46,582 nt of DNA from a virus. The notes beneath the pieces were generated by a model that was not told the DNA's origin, ran no database searches, and saw only the letters and a program-made list of their open reading frames with translations. Each line of letters starts with the position of its first letter. Position 1 is the first letter of the stretch. Where the stretch lies: positions 1 through 46,582 of the IMG/VR virus record IMGVR_UViG_3300032087_002512; one strand, written 5' to 3'. The position numbers and the translations under genes were made by a program. Below, in pieces: positions 7,882-13,706 of this stretch.

Positions 7882-8072
7882 GGGTTGTTCGAATCCGTCG
7901 TCTGACGGTCCCTCACTGAGTTAGCACCACCGGGTCCCGTACTACCGGGCTTATTCTTGGTGGTGATCTTCTTGGGCGTACCGCCCGTCTCAGGCTTTTT
8001 CATTGGTTTCTTCTCTTTGTCAGCCATTCTATATAGCTCCTCGTAGTCGGGGCAGTCTTCACAGATTCCCAT
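7878..8072 (-). CDS. Small basic protein, first gene of the leftward arm
   Basis: The protein has 64 residues from ATG 8072, where AGGAGA precedes the start by five bases. A second in-frame ATG at 8024 also has a strong site (GAGGAG, nine bases upstream) and would give a 48-residue form beginning MADKEKKPMKK. The first 16 residues contain a CxxC pair (ICEDC), which only the longer form has. The rest is Lys-, Pro-, Gly- and Thr-rich and probably unstructured. Dual starts are possible. It is the first gene after the proposed leftward promoter at 8361-8398. No family recognised. Confidence 0.7.
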   Translation of the reverse strand: MGICEDCPDYEELYRMADKEKKPMKKPETGGTPKKITTKNKPGSTGPGGANSVRDRQTTDSNNP

Positions 8073-8296
8073 GATGCTCTCCTAAAAGATGGTAGGATGC
8101 CGAAGAAGGGGGCACTCCGACATCCCACCGTGGGGAACACACCCCGGTTTGATTACACCCCTTTATCACGAGCCGTAGCTCGGAGTGTCGGGCACGGACC
8201 TGCACGGGCGTACCACGGAAATAGAGGTCCCTAAGCAGGGCGCGCTCTGAAGTCTTATACTAAGAGTGAGACACATGGGTACTAGGTATCTCTAAC

Positions 8297-8305
8297 TTAT
8301 CCACC
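8297..8305 (+). promoter_or_regulatory. DnaA-box-like sequence
   Basis: TTATCCACC matches the bacterial DnaA box TTATCCACA at eight of nine positions. It is single and lies beside AT-rich sequence in the divergent control region, so it is only a weak hint at an origin. Confidence 0.25.
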
Positions 8306-8360
8306 TCACCGAGTTGGGGGGTCCTTGGTTACTAAGTAGTATGTGGTAAGAAACTCTTAG

Positions 8361-8398
8361 ATACACTAGTATATATCGTGGGAACCCTTGTTTCTTAG
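8361..8398 (-). promoter_or_regulatory. Phage bipartite promoter P3, leftward, for the structural arm
   Basis: Read on the minus strand this is CTAAGA (8398-8393), ten bases, then a 22-base block (8382-8361) containing CACGATATATACTAGTGTA. The block matches the identical 22-mers at 18767 and 20798 at 17 of 22 positions, and CTAAGA is at exactly the same distance in all three. Initiation would be expected near 8361, giving a leader of about 290 bases before the first leftward gene. The match is seen directly; promoter activity and sigma dependence are inferred. Confidence 0.7.
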
Positions 8399-8501
8399 GT
8401 AAGTATAAGTAAATAGTTAGGGATTCCTGTAATTTGCCTGTATTTTGGTCTCAGTAGGCCCTCTGGGCCGATCTTCGCTACCGCTCAGACCGCTTCGCTT
8501 C

Positions 8502-8524
8502 GACCCTCTTCGGGCCTCTTTTTT
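8502..8524 (+). terminator. Possible rightward terminator in the control region
   Basis: CCC and GGG (8504-8506 and 8512-8514) can pair around TCTTC, and six T residues follow at 8519-8524. The stem is very short, with another hairpin (GGCCC/GGGCC, 8457-8469) just upstream. It could stop rightward read-through before the early genes. Weak by stem length. Confidence 0.3.
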
Positions 8525-8702
8525 CAGTTTTCCATAGTCATTCCATCCGCAATCCATGGTCTACCCATCCGGTGTCCATATTCCGTATTCTCTATATTTT
8601 GTACGCGCATGGGTTCCCGCCCGCCCACCCGGTAAACGAAAGTCAATAGCAGAGGGGTACCCCGCTTAGACCAAATCGGTATATATATGCCGACCGAAAT
8701 GC

Positions 8703-8771
8703 TTGACAGCGCCGCGCGTATACTGTAGGCAACCTGCTCAGAGTTCACTCACAGATTACAGAAGCTGTCAA
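8703..8771. repeat. 8-bp inverted repeat TTGACAGC / GCTGTCAA
   Basis: Arms at 8703-8710 and 8764-8771 are separated by 53 bases. Each arm begins with a TTGACA hexamer in an outward or inward orientation, but neither has a TATAAT-like hexamer at 16-18 bases. It could be a spaced operator or chance. Confidence 0.3.
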
Positions 8772-8798
8772 CCCCCAAGGGTGCATTAGTTGGTGGGT

Positions 8799-8810
8799 TC
8801 ACACGTGTGA
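8799..8810. promoter_or_regulatory. Dispersed palindrome TCACACGTGTGA, site 1
   Basis: Perfect 12-bp palindrome, in the control region, 143 bases before the first rightward gene. First of 13 identical copies confined to the rightward arm; proposed protein-binding site. Confidence 0.8.
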
Positions 8811-8913
8811 GAATATGCGACAAGGGTAGGGTAACGCTGGCATACACGCTGGCATTCCTGTAGACTGAGTATTCCAGTCGGGGTTCGGCTGGTCGGGTTT
8901 ACCGTGTACCCTT

Positions 8914-8925
8914 TCACACGTGTGA
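8914..8925. promoter_or_regulatory. Dispersed palindrome TCACACGTGTGA, site 2
   Basis: Perfect copy ending four bases before the GGAG ribosome-binding site of the first rightward gene. A bound protein here could block the end of the promoter region or the leader of that transcript. Confidence 0.8.
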
Positions 8926-8941
8926 GAACGGAGTTAAGACA

Positions 8942-9658
8942 ATGGCAACAACGAAAACGGCAGGTAACAAAGCAGCGGCAAAGGCTAACGAGTTCGCACT
9001 CAAAGGCTTCCCAAGTGCCAAACTTAAGACCGCGTTCAATAAGATGGCGGGCGCTGCCAATGAGGCAGACGGGGCCAATGAACAGAAAGCGCTTGCGGCC
9101 TTTGATGTGTGTGAACTGGCTGAGCGCTTCCGTGATAGCAACATGGTCGAAGGCGCGGACTGCGAAACCATCGCGAAGGGATGGAGCGAGCATCTTAAGT
9201 CGGTAGCTATGGACTTGGCTGTATCGGGCAACAAGTTTGCCGAATTGAAAGAAGGCAAGGAAGGAGAGGCCGCGACAGCACGACTCACGGCATACGGTGC
9301 CAACGTTGCTAGTGTGGCGAAAGGTCTGATTCAGGAGATGGTACTTCTTGATTGCCTCCCCGCGTGCGATGGTATCGAAGAAGGAACGGCAGCAGAGTCC
9401 TATCGGGATGTGCGGAAGGTAGTAGAGGCAAAGCGCGCTGAACGTCGCCGTAACGAGAATCCAGACGCGGCACTCCTTGCTGACAGTAAGGCCGAGTGTC
9501 GTGAGGCAGCGGCTGCGCTTCTCGATACCGTATTCGAATCTGGTGACTATAACCTGATTGATTCACTTGCCGAAGCGCTGCGGGATATGCGCGCGGCGAC
9601 AATCGCGCAGAATCAGGCGCAAGATGAGGCAGACGACGAAGTAGCGGAAGCCGCGTAA
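8942..9658 (+). CDS. First rightward early protein, unknown function
   Basis: This 238-residue protein has an Ala-rich basic start (MATTKTAGNKAAAKANEF), a helical middle and an acidic tail (QAQDEADDEVAEAA). No known domain was recognised. The ATG has GGAG eight bases upstream. The gene stands alone: two palindromes lie in front of it, a strong hairpin terminator follows it, and another palindrome and promoter-like sequence come next. First-expressed, separately terminated genes in T7-like phages often make abundant host-takeover proteins, but this one could also be a DNA-associated or virion-unrelated structural factor. Confidence 0.85.
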   Translation: MATTKTAGNKAAAKANEFALKGFPSAKLKTAFNKMAGAANEADGANEQKALAAFDVCELAERFRDSNMVEGADCETIAKGWSEHLKSVAMDLAVSGNKFAELKEGKEGEAATARLTAYGANVASVAKGLIQEMVLLDCLPACDGIEEGTAAESYRDVRKVVEAKRAERRRNENPDAALLADSKAECREAAAALLDTVFESGDYNLIDSLAEALRDMRAATIAQNQAQDEADDEVAEAA

Positions 9659-9675
9659 ACACTAGCGACCCGCGC

Positions 9676-9712
9676 GGGGCGGCTGGCCATTGGCTGGCCG
9701 CCTCACTTCTTC
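9676..9712 (+). terminator. Rho-independent-type terminator after the first early gene
   Basis: GGGGCGGC (9676-9683) pairs with GCCGCCTC (9697-9704) with one G-T wobble, and an inner GCC/GGC can extend the stem. The T-rich stretch CACTTCTTCTTT follows. It starts 18 bases after the stop codon of the first rightward gene, so it probably isolates that gene from the next promoter. Confidence 0.7.
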
Positions 9713-9714
9713 TT

Positions 9715-9726
9715 TCACACGTGTGA
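9715..9726. promoter_or_regulatory. Dispersed palindrome TCACACGTGTGA, site 3
   Basis: Perfect copy immediately after the terminator hairpin and ending four bases before a sigma-70-like -35 hexamer, the position of a classical operator. Confidence 0.8.
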
Positions 9727-9729
9727 GGA

Positions 9730-9757
9730 TTGAGTCTATTATTAGCCCGCTTAGAAT
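9730..9757 (+). promoter_or_regulatory. Sigma-70-like promoter next to palindrome site 3
   Basis: TTGAGT (9730-9735), a 16-base spacer and TAGAAT (9752-9757) match the host sigma-70 hexamers at four of six and five of six positions. Transcription would start near 9764 and read the early gene string from 9799 on. The spacing is one base short of ideal. Confidence 0.45.
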
Positions 9758-9798
9758 ATAGGCGGCCTATCATGGTCTTAAAGATGAGGTACAAAACA

Positions 9799-10035
9799 AT
9801 GCTACAAGTACAAAAAGGTTGGACAGAGATTGTGGAGTCATGGATGCGCGTAGATCAGCGTATGGTCGGCAAGGATAGCGACGGGCATGACGTACTAGAG
9901 ATTACAGAGACACCTATCACACGTGTGAAGGCGACCTGTATCAATAACGATGGTAGTGAGATAGCTTGCTACGCTACAAACCCTAAGATGCTTGAGGGCC
10001 TGAAGCGCTTGCACGTATTCGCTGCTGGTCGGTAG
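9799..10035 (+). CDS. Early hypothetical protein
   Basis: A 78-residue protein from ATG 9799 (GAGG nine bases upstream); in-frame ATGs at 9772 and 9784 would add a few residues with poorer sites. It has a Trp-rich N-terminal helix (GWTEIVESWMRVDQRM) and a segment PITRVKATCINNDGSEIACY in which palindrome site 4 encodes TRVK. No family recognised. It is the first gene after the sigma-70-like promoter at 9730 and is followed within three bases by the next gene. Confidence 0.7.
   Translation: MLQVQKGWTEIVESWMRVDQRMVGKDSDGHDVLEITETPITRVKATCINNDGSEIACYATNPKMLEGLKRLHVFAAGR
9917..9928. promoter_or_regulatory. Dispersed palindrome TCACACGTGTGA, site 4
   Basis: Perfect copy inside the 78-residue early gene, read there as codons for T-R-V-K. 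Confidence 0.8.
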
Positions 10036-10037
10036 TC

Positions 10038-10256
10038 ATGAGCATATTCAAATCAGCTACGCTCAAATGGAATAACCTCCTGCGCTTCGATGTACAGTCG
10101 GAGTTCGGGACGGTTATTGCAACGGGACTCGCGTATGGTCGCGCTTGCTACCTTGCCTCGATGTATCGGGATGAGTCAGAGCATGACTACTACGTTGTGG
10201 ACAGCAACACCAAACGTGCGGTGTCCGAGGTCTATGGGTTCCGCTATGACAGTTGA
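10038..10256 (+). CDS. Early hypothetical protein
   Basis: A 72-residue protein beginning MSIFKSATLKWNN and ending GFRYDS, with no recognised motif. It follows the previous stop by two bases, lacks an obvious ribosome-binding site and is probably translated by coupling. Aromatic residues are frequent in the C-terminal half (DYYVVDSNTKRAVSEVYGF), suggesting a compact beta-rich fold. Function unknown. Confidence 0.65.
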   Translation: MSIFKSATLKWNNLLRFDVQSEFGTVIATGLAYGRACYLASMYRDESEHDYYVVDSNTKRAVSEVYGFRYDS

Positions 10257-10452
10257 GAAGGAGGAACAACTCTTTAGGATGTACAAGCGCCGCGCATGGG
10301 CGATGAGGTCTGCATACAATATGCAATGGACTAATCGTCAGACGTTGGCTTTCGTAGATAGGTTGGTCAAGGCATCTGCTGTTGAGGGCATTGATGACCG
10401 CGACCTGCGCGTACTAGTGAGGATGTACAATCGTGAAATACAACATGATTGA
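10246..10452 (+). CDS. Early hypothetical protein, basic
   Basis: A 68-residue protein from ATG 10246 (MTVEKEEQLFRMYKRRAWAM) that overlaps the previous gene by 11 bases in another frame. It is helical and Arg-rich, and its C-terminal half (DRLVKASAVEGIDDRDLRVLVRMYN) resembles a small helical bundle. No helix-turn-helix could be called with confidence. The start is chosen because upstream codons in this frame merely shadow the previous gene. Confidence 0.6.
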   Translation: MTVEKEEQLFRMYKRRAWAMRSAYNMQWTNRQTLAFVDRLVKASAVEGIDDRDLRVLVRMYNREIQHD

Positions 10453-10455
10453 AAC

Positions 10456-10467
10456 TCACACGTGTGA
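10456..10467. promoter_or_regulatory. Dispersed palindrome TCACACGTGTGA, site 5
   Basis: Perfect copy in the 32-base gap before the zinc-finger gene, ending five bases before its GAGGAG ribosome-binding site. Confidence 0.8.
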
Positions 10468-10484
10468 ATATTGAGGAGAATGAC

Positions 10485-10700
10485 ATGGTAGTAGAAGGCA
10501 AGGTATGCCCCACGTGCAAAGGCACTGGGCACGATCACAAGGGTCAACCCGTTGTGAAAATGGTTCCGTTCACTGACAAGCATGAAGCCTACGTCAGTAA
10601 CGAGGAGTTCGGACAAAGGCGATATCACAAGACTATCGCCCAAGGTTCGGGTTGCCTCACGTGCGGTGGCATTGGCATGGTCAACATGGAGGTAGCGTAA
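10485..10700 (+). CDS. Small DnaJ-type zinc-finger protein
   Basis: The 71-residue protein has two CxxCxGxG-type knuckles, CPTCKGTG near the start and CLTCGGIG near the end, the pattern of the DnaJ central zinc domain. The 40 residues between them bear no J-domain. Small stand-alone proteins of this type are frequent in phage early regions and may bind one zinc ion and a protein or nucleic-acid partner. ATG 10485 was chosen for GAGGAG six bases upstream. Palindrome site 5 lies just before this site. The stop overlaps the next start (TAATG). Confidence 0.8.
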   Translation: MVVEGKVCPTCKGTGHDHKGQPVVKMVPFTDKHEAYVSNEEFGQRRYHKTIAQGSGCLTCGGIGMVNMEVA

Positions 10701-10774
10701 TGGCAACTTCATTCTGCATCACCATAGGGTTGTGCGCTGTACTCATCATCATTGACTACTTCGATGAGACGTAG
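10700..10774 (+). CDS. 24-residue membrane peptide
   Basis: This reading frame encodes MATSFCITIGLCAVLIIIDYFDET, a single hydrophobic helix with an acidic tail. GGAGG lies seven bases upstream of ATG 10700, and the ATG overlaps the previous TAA as TAATG, both strong signs of translation. It is the first of four consecutive short membrane-segment genes. It may insert in the inner membrane early in infection; the role is unknown. Confidence 0.65.
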   Translation: MATSFCITIGLCAVLIIIDYFDET

Positions 10775-10973
10775 AGAGTACATACTCGTAGCATCAATCA
10801 TGGCCGTTACACTTTCGAGTGTAGCGGTCATTGTTGAGACTGCGTTGCTACATTCGCAAGGGCAAACAATCTCAAAGCGTGAGCATCGGCCAATTAAACC
10901 TGAGTGTTCACATCTCTATAATGTCAACGCCCATGATGATTGGGCTAAATGTATGGGAGTACAATACAGATGA
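10764..10973 (+). CDS. Small membrane-anchored protein
   Basis: A 69-residue protein from ATG 10764, overlapping the 24-residue peptide gene. It starts MRRREYILVASIMAVTL with a positive N-terminus, then a transmembrane or signal-anchor helix (about residues 7-30), then a polar domain with two cysteines (PECSHLYN and AKCMGV) that would lie in the periplasm by the positive-inside rule. A disulfide between them is plausible. It could act in superinfection exclusion or envelope modification; no homologue is recognised. Confidence 0.65.
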   Translation: MRRREYILVASIMAVTLSSVAVIVETALLHSQGQTISKREHRPIKPECSHLYNVNAHDDWAKCMGVQYR

Positions 10974-11065
10974 TTCTTTTCATGATTGGAGTGGTGTTGT
11001 GCCTGACACCGATATGGCCAGTGGGCGTTGCGGTTCTCGCATTCGCTACACTGTGTCGTTGCTAA
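10970..11065 (+). CDS. 31-residue membrane peptide
   Basis: The frame begins MILFMIGVVLCLTPIWP and ends ATLCRC, almost entirely hydrophobic with three cysteines. The start overlaps the previous stop as ATGA (10970-10973). There is no separate ribosome-binding site, so it would depend on coupling. Too short for standard gene calling; support comes from overlap and composition only. Confidence 0.5.
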   Translation: MILFMIGVVLCLTPIWPVGVAVLAFATLCRC

Positions 11066-11066
11066 G

Positions 11067-11153
11067 ATGTACTATCGAGGCGACCTGAAACTCATTCTTC
11101 TTATCGGCGCATACCTGCTAGTTGTAGCTTTGCGTTGGTTTGAAGTTATCTAA
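11067..11153 (+). CDS. 28-residue membrane peptide
   Basis: The frame begins MYYRGDLKLILLIGAYLL and ends RWFEVI, one hydrophobic helix flanked by charged residues. It starts one base after the stop of the previous peptide. No clear ribosome-binding site. It completes a run of four short membrane proteins at 10700-11153 that fills this interval without gaps. Confidence 0.45.
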   Translation: MYYRGDLKLILLIGAYLLVVALRWFEVI

Positions 11154-11207
11154 GCGCCCGCTAAGGGTGCTGTACAAACCGGCGAAACGCTTGCATTGGA
11201 GGGCGTA

Positions 11208-11453
11208 ATGTCATATACTATACATAGTGTCATTGGCTTTACAGAGAAGGCGTTTATCCTTCACACGTGTGAATTGACGGAGGTAAGTATGTCACACTTA
11301 AATAAGCTGGAACGGATCGAGCGCAAGCGCCGTAAACAGCAGAAACAGGAAGATTGGAAGGGCAACCGTAGCCCACAACCGTACAAGCGTACTGATGAGG
11401 AACTAGAGTGGGAGGAGGAGAATGAATCAGCAACTCGTACACAACGGGGATAG
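11208..11453 (+). CDS. Early hypothetical protein, very charged
   Basis: From ATG 11208 (GGAGGG just upstream) this encodes 81 residues. A second in-frame ATG at 11289 also has GGAGG five bases upstream and would give a 54-residue form that begins MSHLNKLERIERKRRKQQ. Palindrome site 6 lies between the two starts and is read as H-T-C-E in the long form. The shared part is highly charged (Lys/Arg then Glu) and probably an extended helix. Two good starts either side of a regulatory palindrome suggest that two products are possible. No family recognised. Confidence 0.6.
   Translation: MSYTIHSVIGFTEKAFILHTCELTEVSMSHLNKLERIERKRRKQQKQEDWKGNRSPQPYKRTDEELEWEEENESATRTQRG
11261..11272. promoter_or_regulatory. 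Dispersed palindrome TCACACGTGTGA, site 6
   Basis: Perfect copy with the 14-bp extension TTCACACGTGTGAA, lying six bases before the ribosome-binding site of the internal start at 11289. Confidence 0.8.
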
Positions 11454-12081
11454 CATAATACAGGCCCCAAATGCTAACATACATGGGATCTATCAGTGTT
11501 GCTCTGCGGCGCTACTTCATGGAGTCTCTGGGTACTGTACAACAGCAAGGTTTGCACCCAAGGACACAGTGCCGGGTGCGATGCGTACAATGGACCCCGC
11601 ACACTGTGGTTCTTTCGCAGAGTACAAGAAAGAACGTGCGCGTAGGCATCAGATGTTCGGGATGCCGTACGATCACGCCATGTGTGCTGTCCTTGAGATA
11701 CTGTACAACAAGGCCAAACACGGTGAGGGAGGCAGCAATATGTATGCGTCCTCAAGCTATGCCACTAAAACGTGGTTCATTGCTGATCGCCGACGTACCG
11801 AGGGCAGCGTGTCCTGTATGAACTTCATGCTCTGGTTACAAGAGCAGGGAGTACAACAAGTAGGACGCATCCACATCTCCCCATGGAGGGATGGTGCCCA
11901 CGGCGGTGAGTGCAAGGGTGGAGTGTATGCTCCAAACCTCACACGTGTGAAAGAACTGCTAGATCGCAAGCTAGCTGAACTAAACGCCCATGCTGATTGG
12001 GTATTCTTTGATTACTTTGGCCTACACCCGAAGCAGATGGGTGAGAACTACGTGGCCGATGAAGTGGGAGCACAATGGTGA
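11422..12081 (+). CDS. Hypothetical Cys-containing protein upstream of the peptide-ligase cluster
   Basis: A 219-residue protein beginning MNQQLVHNGDSIIQAP, preceded by a strong GGAGGAG site. It has nine cysteines and several His/Trp motifs (MDPAHCGSFAEYKKER, HISPWRDGAHGGECKGG, DWVFFDYFGLHP). No known domain was recognised. The spread of Cys and His could be a metal site or a thiol chemistry centre, but no spacing fits a named family. It lies just upstream of the cyclotransferase gene, so it may belong to the same pathway. Palindrome site 7 is inside it and encodes TRVK. Confidence 0.75.
   Translation: MNQQLVHNGDSIIQAPNANIHGIYQCCSAALLHGVSGYCTTARFAPKDTVPGAMRTMDPAHCGSFAEYKKERARRHQMFGMPYDHAMCAVLEILYNKAKHGEGGSNMYASSSYATKTWFIADRRRTEGSVSCMNFMLWLQEQGVQQVGRIHISPWRDGAHGGECKGGVYAPNLTRVKELLDRKLAELNAHADWVFFDYFGLHPKQMGENYVADEVGAQW
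11939..11950. promoter_or_regulatory. Dispersed palindrome TCACACGTGTGA, site 7
   Basis: Perfect copy inside the Cys-containing gene, read as T-R-V-K. Confidence 0.8.
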
Positions 12082-12103
12082 ACTGGACAGGATGGAAAAG
12101 ACT

Positions 12104-12541
12104 ATGAAGGCAGGTATACGAGTGTTTGTTTATGGCACTCTCAAAAAGGGTCATCCTCTACATATACTGTTAGAGCGTGGCAAGGAGGTTGAGTTCATTG
12201 GACGCAACTACATTAACGAGTCGATGCTTATGGTGGACATGGGCAATTATCCGGCCCTTGTTTGGGATGAGCTTAATCCTGATGATAGGCGTAAGCTTTT
12301 TGGTGAGGTGTACACTGTTGACCCTGAAACGCTTGCTAGTTTGGACTATGCGGAGGGACATCCCCATTACTACAAAAGACACAAGATCAGAACCGCTGAC
12401 GCAAAGTATCCGCGTAGGAAGTGCTGGACGTACATTCTTACAGCCGAAGCAGCAGACTATGCCGAGAATGTTATCGAGGACAGCGTCTGGAACCCCATCG
12501 AAGCGGAGCGAGCCTATGTCGAAAGCAACCTCAAAGGCTAA
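12104..12541 (+). CDS. Gamma-glutamylcyclotransferase-like (AIG2/GGCT) protein
   Basis: This 145-residue protein starts MKAGIRVFVYGTLKKGHPLH, the substrate-binding YGTLxxG signature of the GGCT/AIG2 fold. The segment FGEVYTVDPETLASLDYAEG supplies the conserved Glu in the LDxxEG stretch that acts as general acid/base in the family. GGCT enzymes cyclise gamma-glutamyl amines with release of the free amine. It leads the amidoligase cluster, matching its occurrence with such genes in phages, where it may trim or cleave gamma-glutamyl bonds. ATG 12104 was chosen for the family start; ATG 12092 is possible. Confidence 0.85.
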   Translation: MKAGIRVFVYGTLKKGHPLHILLERGKEVEFIGRNYINESMLMVDMGNYPALVWDELNPDDRRKLFGEVYTVDPETLASLDYAEGHPHYYKRHKIRTADAKYPRRKCWTYILTAEAADYAENVIEDSVWNPIEAERAYVESNLKG

Positions 12542-12857
12542 GCACTACTGGTTCCAAGCGGTGATTAACCGCAATGGGGTGATGATTACTCGACAGGGTG
12601 CTATGGCTGCTGACTACGCCTACGAGGTGAAGGACAACATCTTCGAGAGAGCCAAGACAGAGTGGAAGTTCCCAATCGAGAGTCTTGAGATTTACCTCAT
12701 GACCAAGGAAGGTGAGCTGGGCGAGCTGATTCTAACTACAAAAGGATTGGAAACCAAAACTGTCACACGTGTGAATACTCCTGACCCTAAACCGTGGGAG
12801 TATGGCACGTACTACTCAAAACGTAACTACCCAACCATTAAACTGGAGGATACCTAA
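12516..12857 (+). CDS. Hypothetical protein in the peptide-ligase cluster
   Basis: A 113-residue protein from ATG 12516, overlapping the cyclotransferase gene by 26 bases. It begins MSKATSKAKHYWFQAVINRN and has a mixed alpha/beta look with SLEIYLMTKEGELGELILTT. No motif recognised. Palindrome site 8 encodes TRVN within it. Its place between the cyclotransferase and the first amidoligase makes it a candidate accessory of that pathway. Confidence 0.7.
   Translation: MSKATSKAKHYWFQAVINRNGVMITRQGAMAADYAYEVKDNIFERAKTEWKFPIESLEIYLMTKEGELGELILTTKGLETKTVTRVNTPDPKPWEYGTYYSKRNYPTIKLEDT
12763..12774. promoter_or_regulatory. Dispersed palindrome TCACACGTGTGA, site 8
   Basis: Perfect copy inside the 113-residue gene, read as T-R-V-N; last of the dense group at 8.8-12.8 kb. 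Confidence 0.8.
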
Positions 12858-13706
12858 ATGGAAAAGATTCCATGCAACCCATCTGTCGGCGCAGATGTTG
12901 AATACCTGCTCATGAACATGGAGACTCGTGAGATCGAACCTGCGTGTGGCCTCATTGGCGGCACAAAGGAGGACCCCTTACTTCTCGAGTCTCCTCGTGG
13001 TGGCGGCTACGCGATACAAGAGGACAACGTGATGGTGGAGTGGAACATCCCTGCGGCAGAGTCGTGGGATGTGCTCTACAACAACATCCTGCACGCCAAG
13101 GACTTGGTGAATGACCACGTACAGTTAGCCGTAGGCCCGGAATACAGGGCGGTCTGTCAGCAAGAGCATCACTTCACTCCGCTTCAGCTAGACTCGGAGC
13201 AAGCGCGTACCTTCGGGTGCGAGCCTGACTTCGATGCCTACCTCGGTGGAGTACAACGGCAGGATGGTGCAGCGGCTACTATCGGTAACTGGCGCACCTG
13301 CGGAGGGCACATACACATCGGTGGTGACTTCCAATGCCCTGACTTTGTTGCTGCTCTATTCTGTGAGCTGTACATCTCAGTGTTCGGGCGCGCCCCGATT
13401 GACTACAGTACACAGAGAGCTAAATGGTACGGGAAGCCGGGGATCTTCCGGCCTAAGCCGTATGGAATCGAGTACCGTACACCGGACAATATGTGGACGG
13501 ATAACCCAAACCATATTGAGCTGGTAGGGCAGTACGCTATACTGTGTGCCCAGTACCTGACCAACACCTCAGCGGATGAGCTACAGTCTACATTCCGCAA
13601 GATACCGTGGGTGCAGATCCGTGGGTACCTCGATGGTACCAAGCGTACTAGCACCACTCGCTCTCACATCATCCGCGCTTGCCGCAATGCAGGAGTCAAC
13701 GCATGA
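12858..13706 (+). CDS. Amidoligase, phiEco32-like COOH-NH2 ligase type 2
   Basis: A 282-residue protein of the glutamine synthetase/amidoligase fold. It has the acidic Mg/ATP motif GADVEYLL near the N-terminus (about residues 11-18), the second motif GGHIHIGGDF (about residues 150-159) and the arginine motif GIEYRTPDNMW (about 205). This order is that of the phage phiEco32-like COOH-NH2 ligases (PF14395). Such enzymes form amide bonds between a carboxylate and an amine using ATP. GGAGG precedes the start by nine bases. The substrate is unknown; peptide tags on proteins or cell-wall peptides have been proposed for the family. Confidence 0.85.
   Translation: MEKIPCNPSVGADVEYLLMNMETREIEPACGLIGGTKEDPLLLESPRGGGYAIQEDNVMVEWNIPAAESWDVLYNNILHAKDLVNDHVQLAVGPEYRAVCQQEHHFTPLQLDSEQARTFGCEPDFDAYLGGVQRQDGAAATIGNWRTCGGHIHIGGDFQCPDFVAALFCELYISVFGRAPIDYSTQRAKWYGKPGIFRPKPYGIEYRTPDNMWTDNPNHIELVGQYAILCAQYLTNTSADELQSTFRKIPWVQIRGYLDGTKRTSTTRSHIIRACRNAGVNA

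Larger units (their letters stand above)
8073..8941. other. Divergent control region between the two transcription arms
   Basis: This 869-bp stretch holds no supported gene. It contains the leftward promoter-like element (8361-8398), a near-consensus DnaA box (8297-8305), AT-rich sequence around 8340-8450, a short hairpin with a T-run (8502-8524), the palindrome GGGGTACCCC (8654-8663), an AT-rich imperfect palindrome around 8677-8692, an 8-bp inverted repeat TTGACAGC/GCTGTCAA (8703-8710 and 8764-8771) and two copies of the 12-bp palindrome. The part at 8090-8200 can fold through a roughly 9-bp inverted repeat (ACTCCGACA type) in the leftward leader. By analogy with T7-like genomes it may contain an origin or the physical end; this is inference. 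Confidence 0.7.

Noticed and set aside
8703-8724. Sigma-70 promoter TTGACA ... TATACT
   Set aside because: The hexamers are only 10 bases apart, far from the required 16-18, and no alternative -10 lies at the right distance.
8524-8748. 74-codon minus-strand open frame in the control region
   Set aside because: Weak GTG start without a ribosome-binding site, odd composition and overlap with palindromes and inverted repeats. Likely chance.
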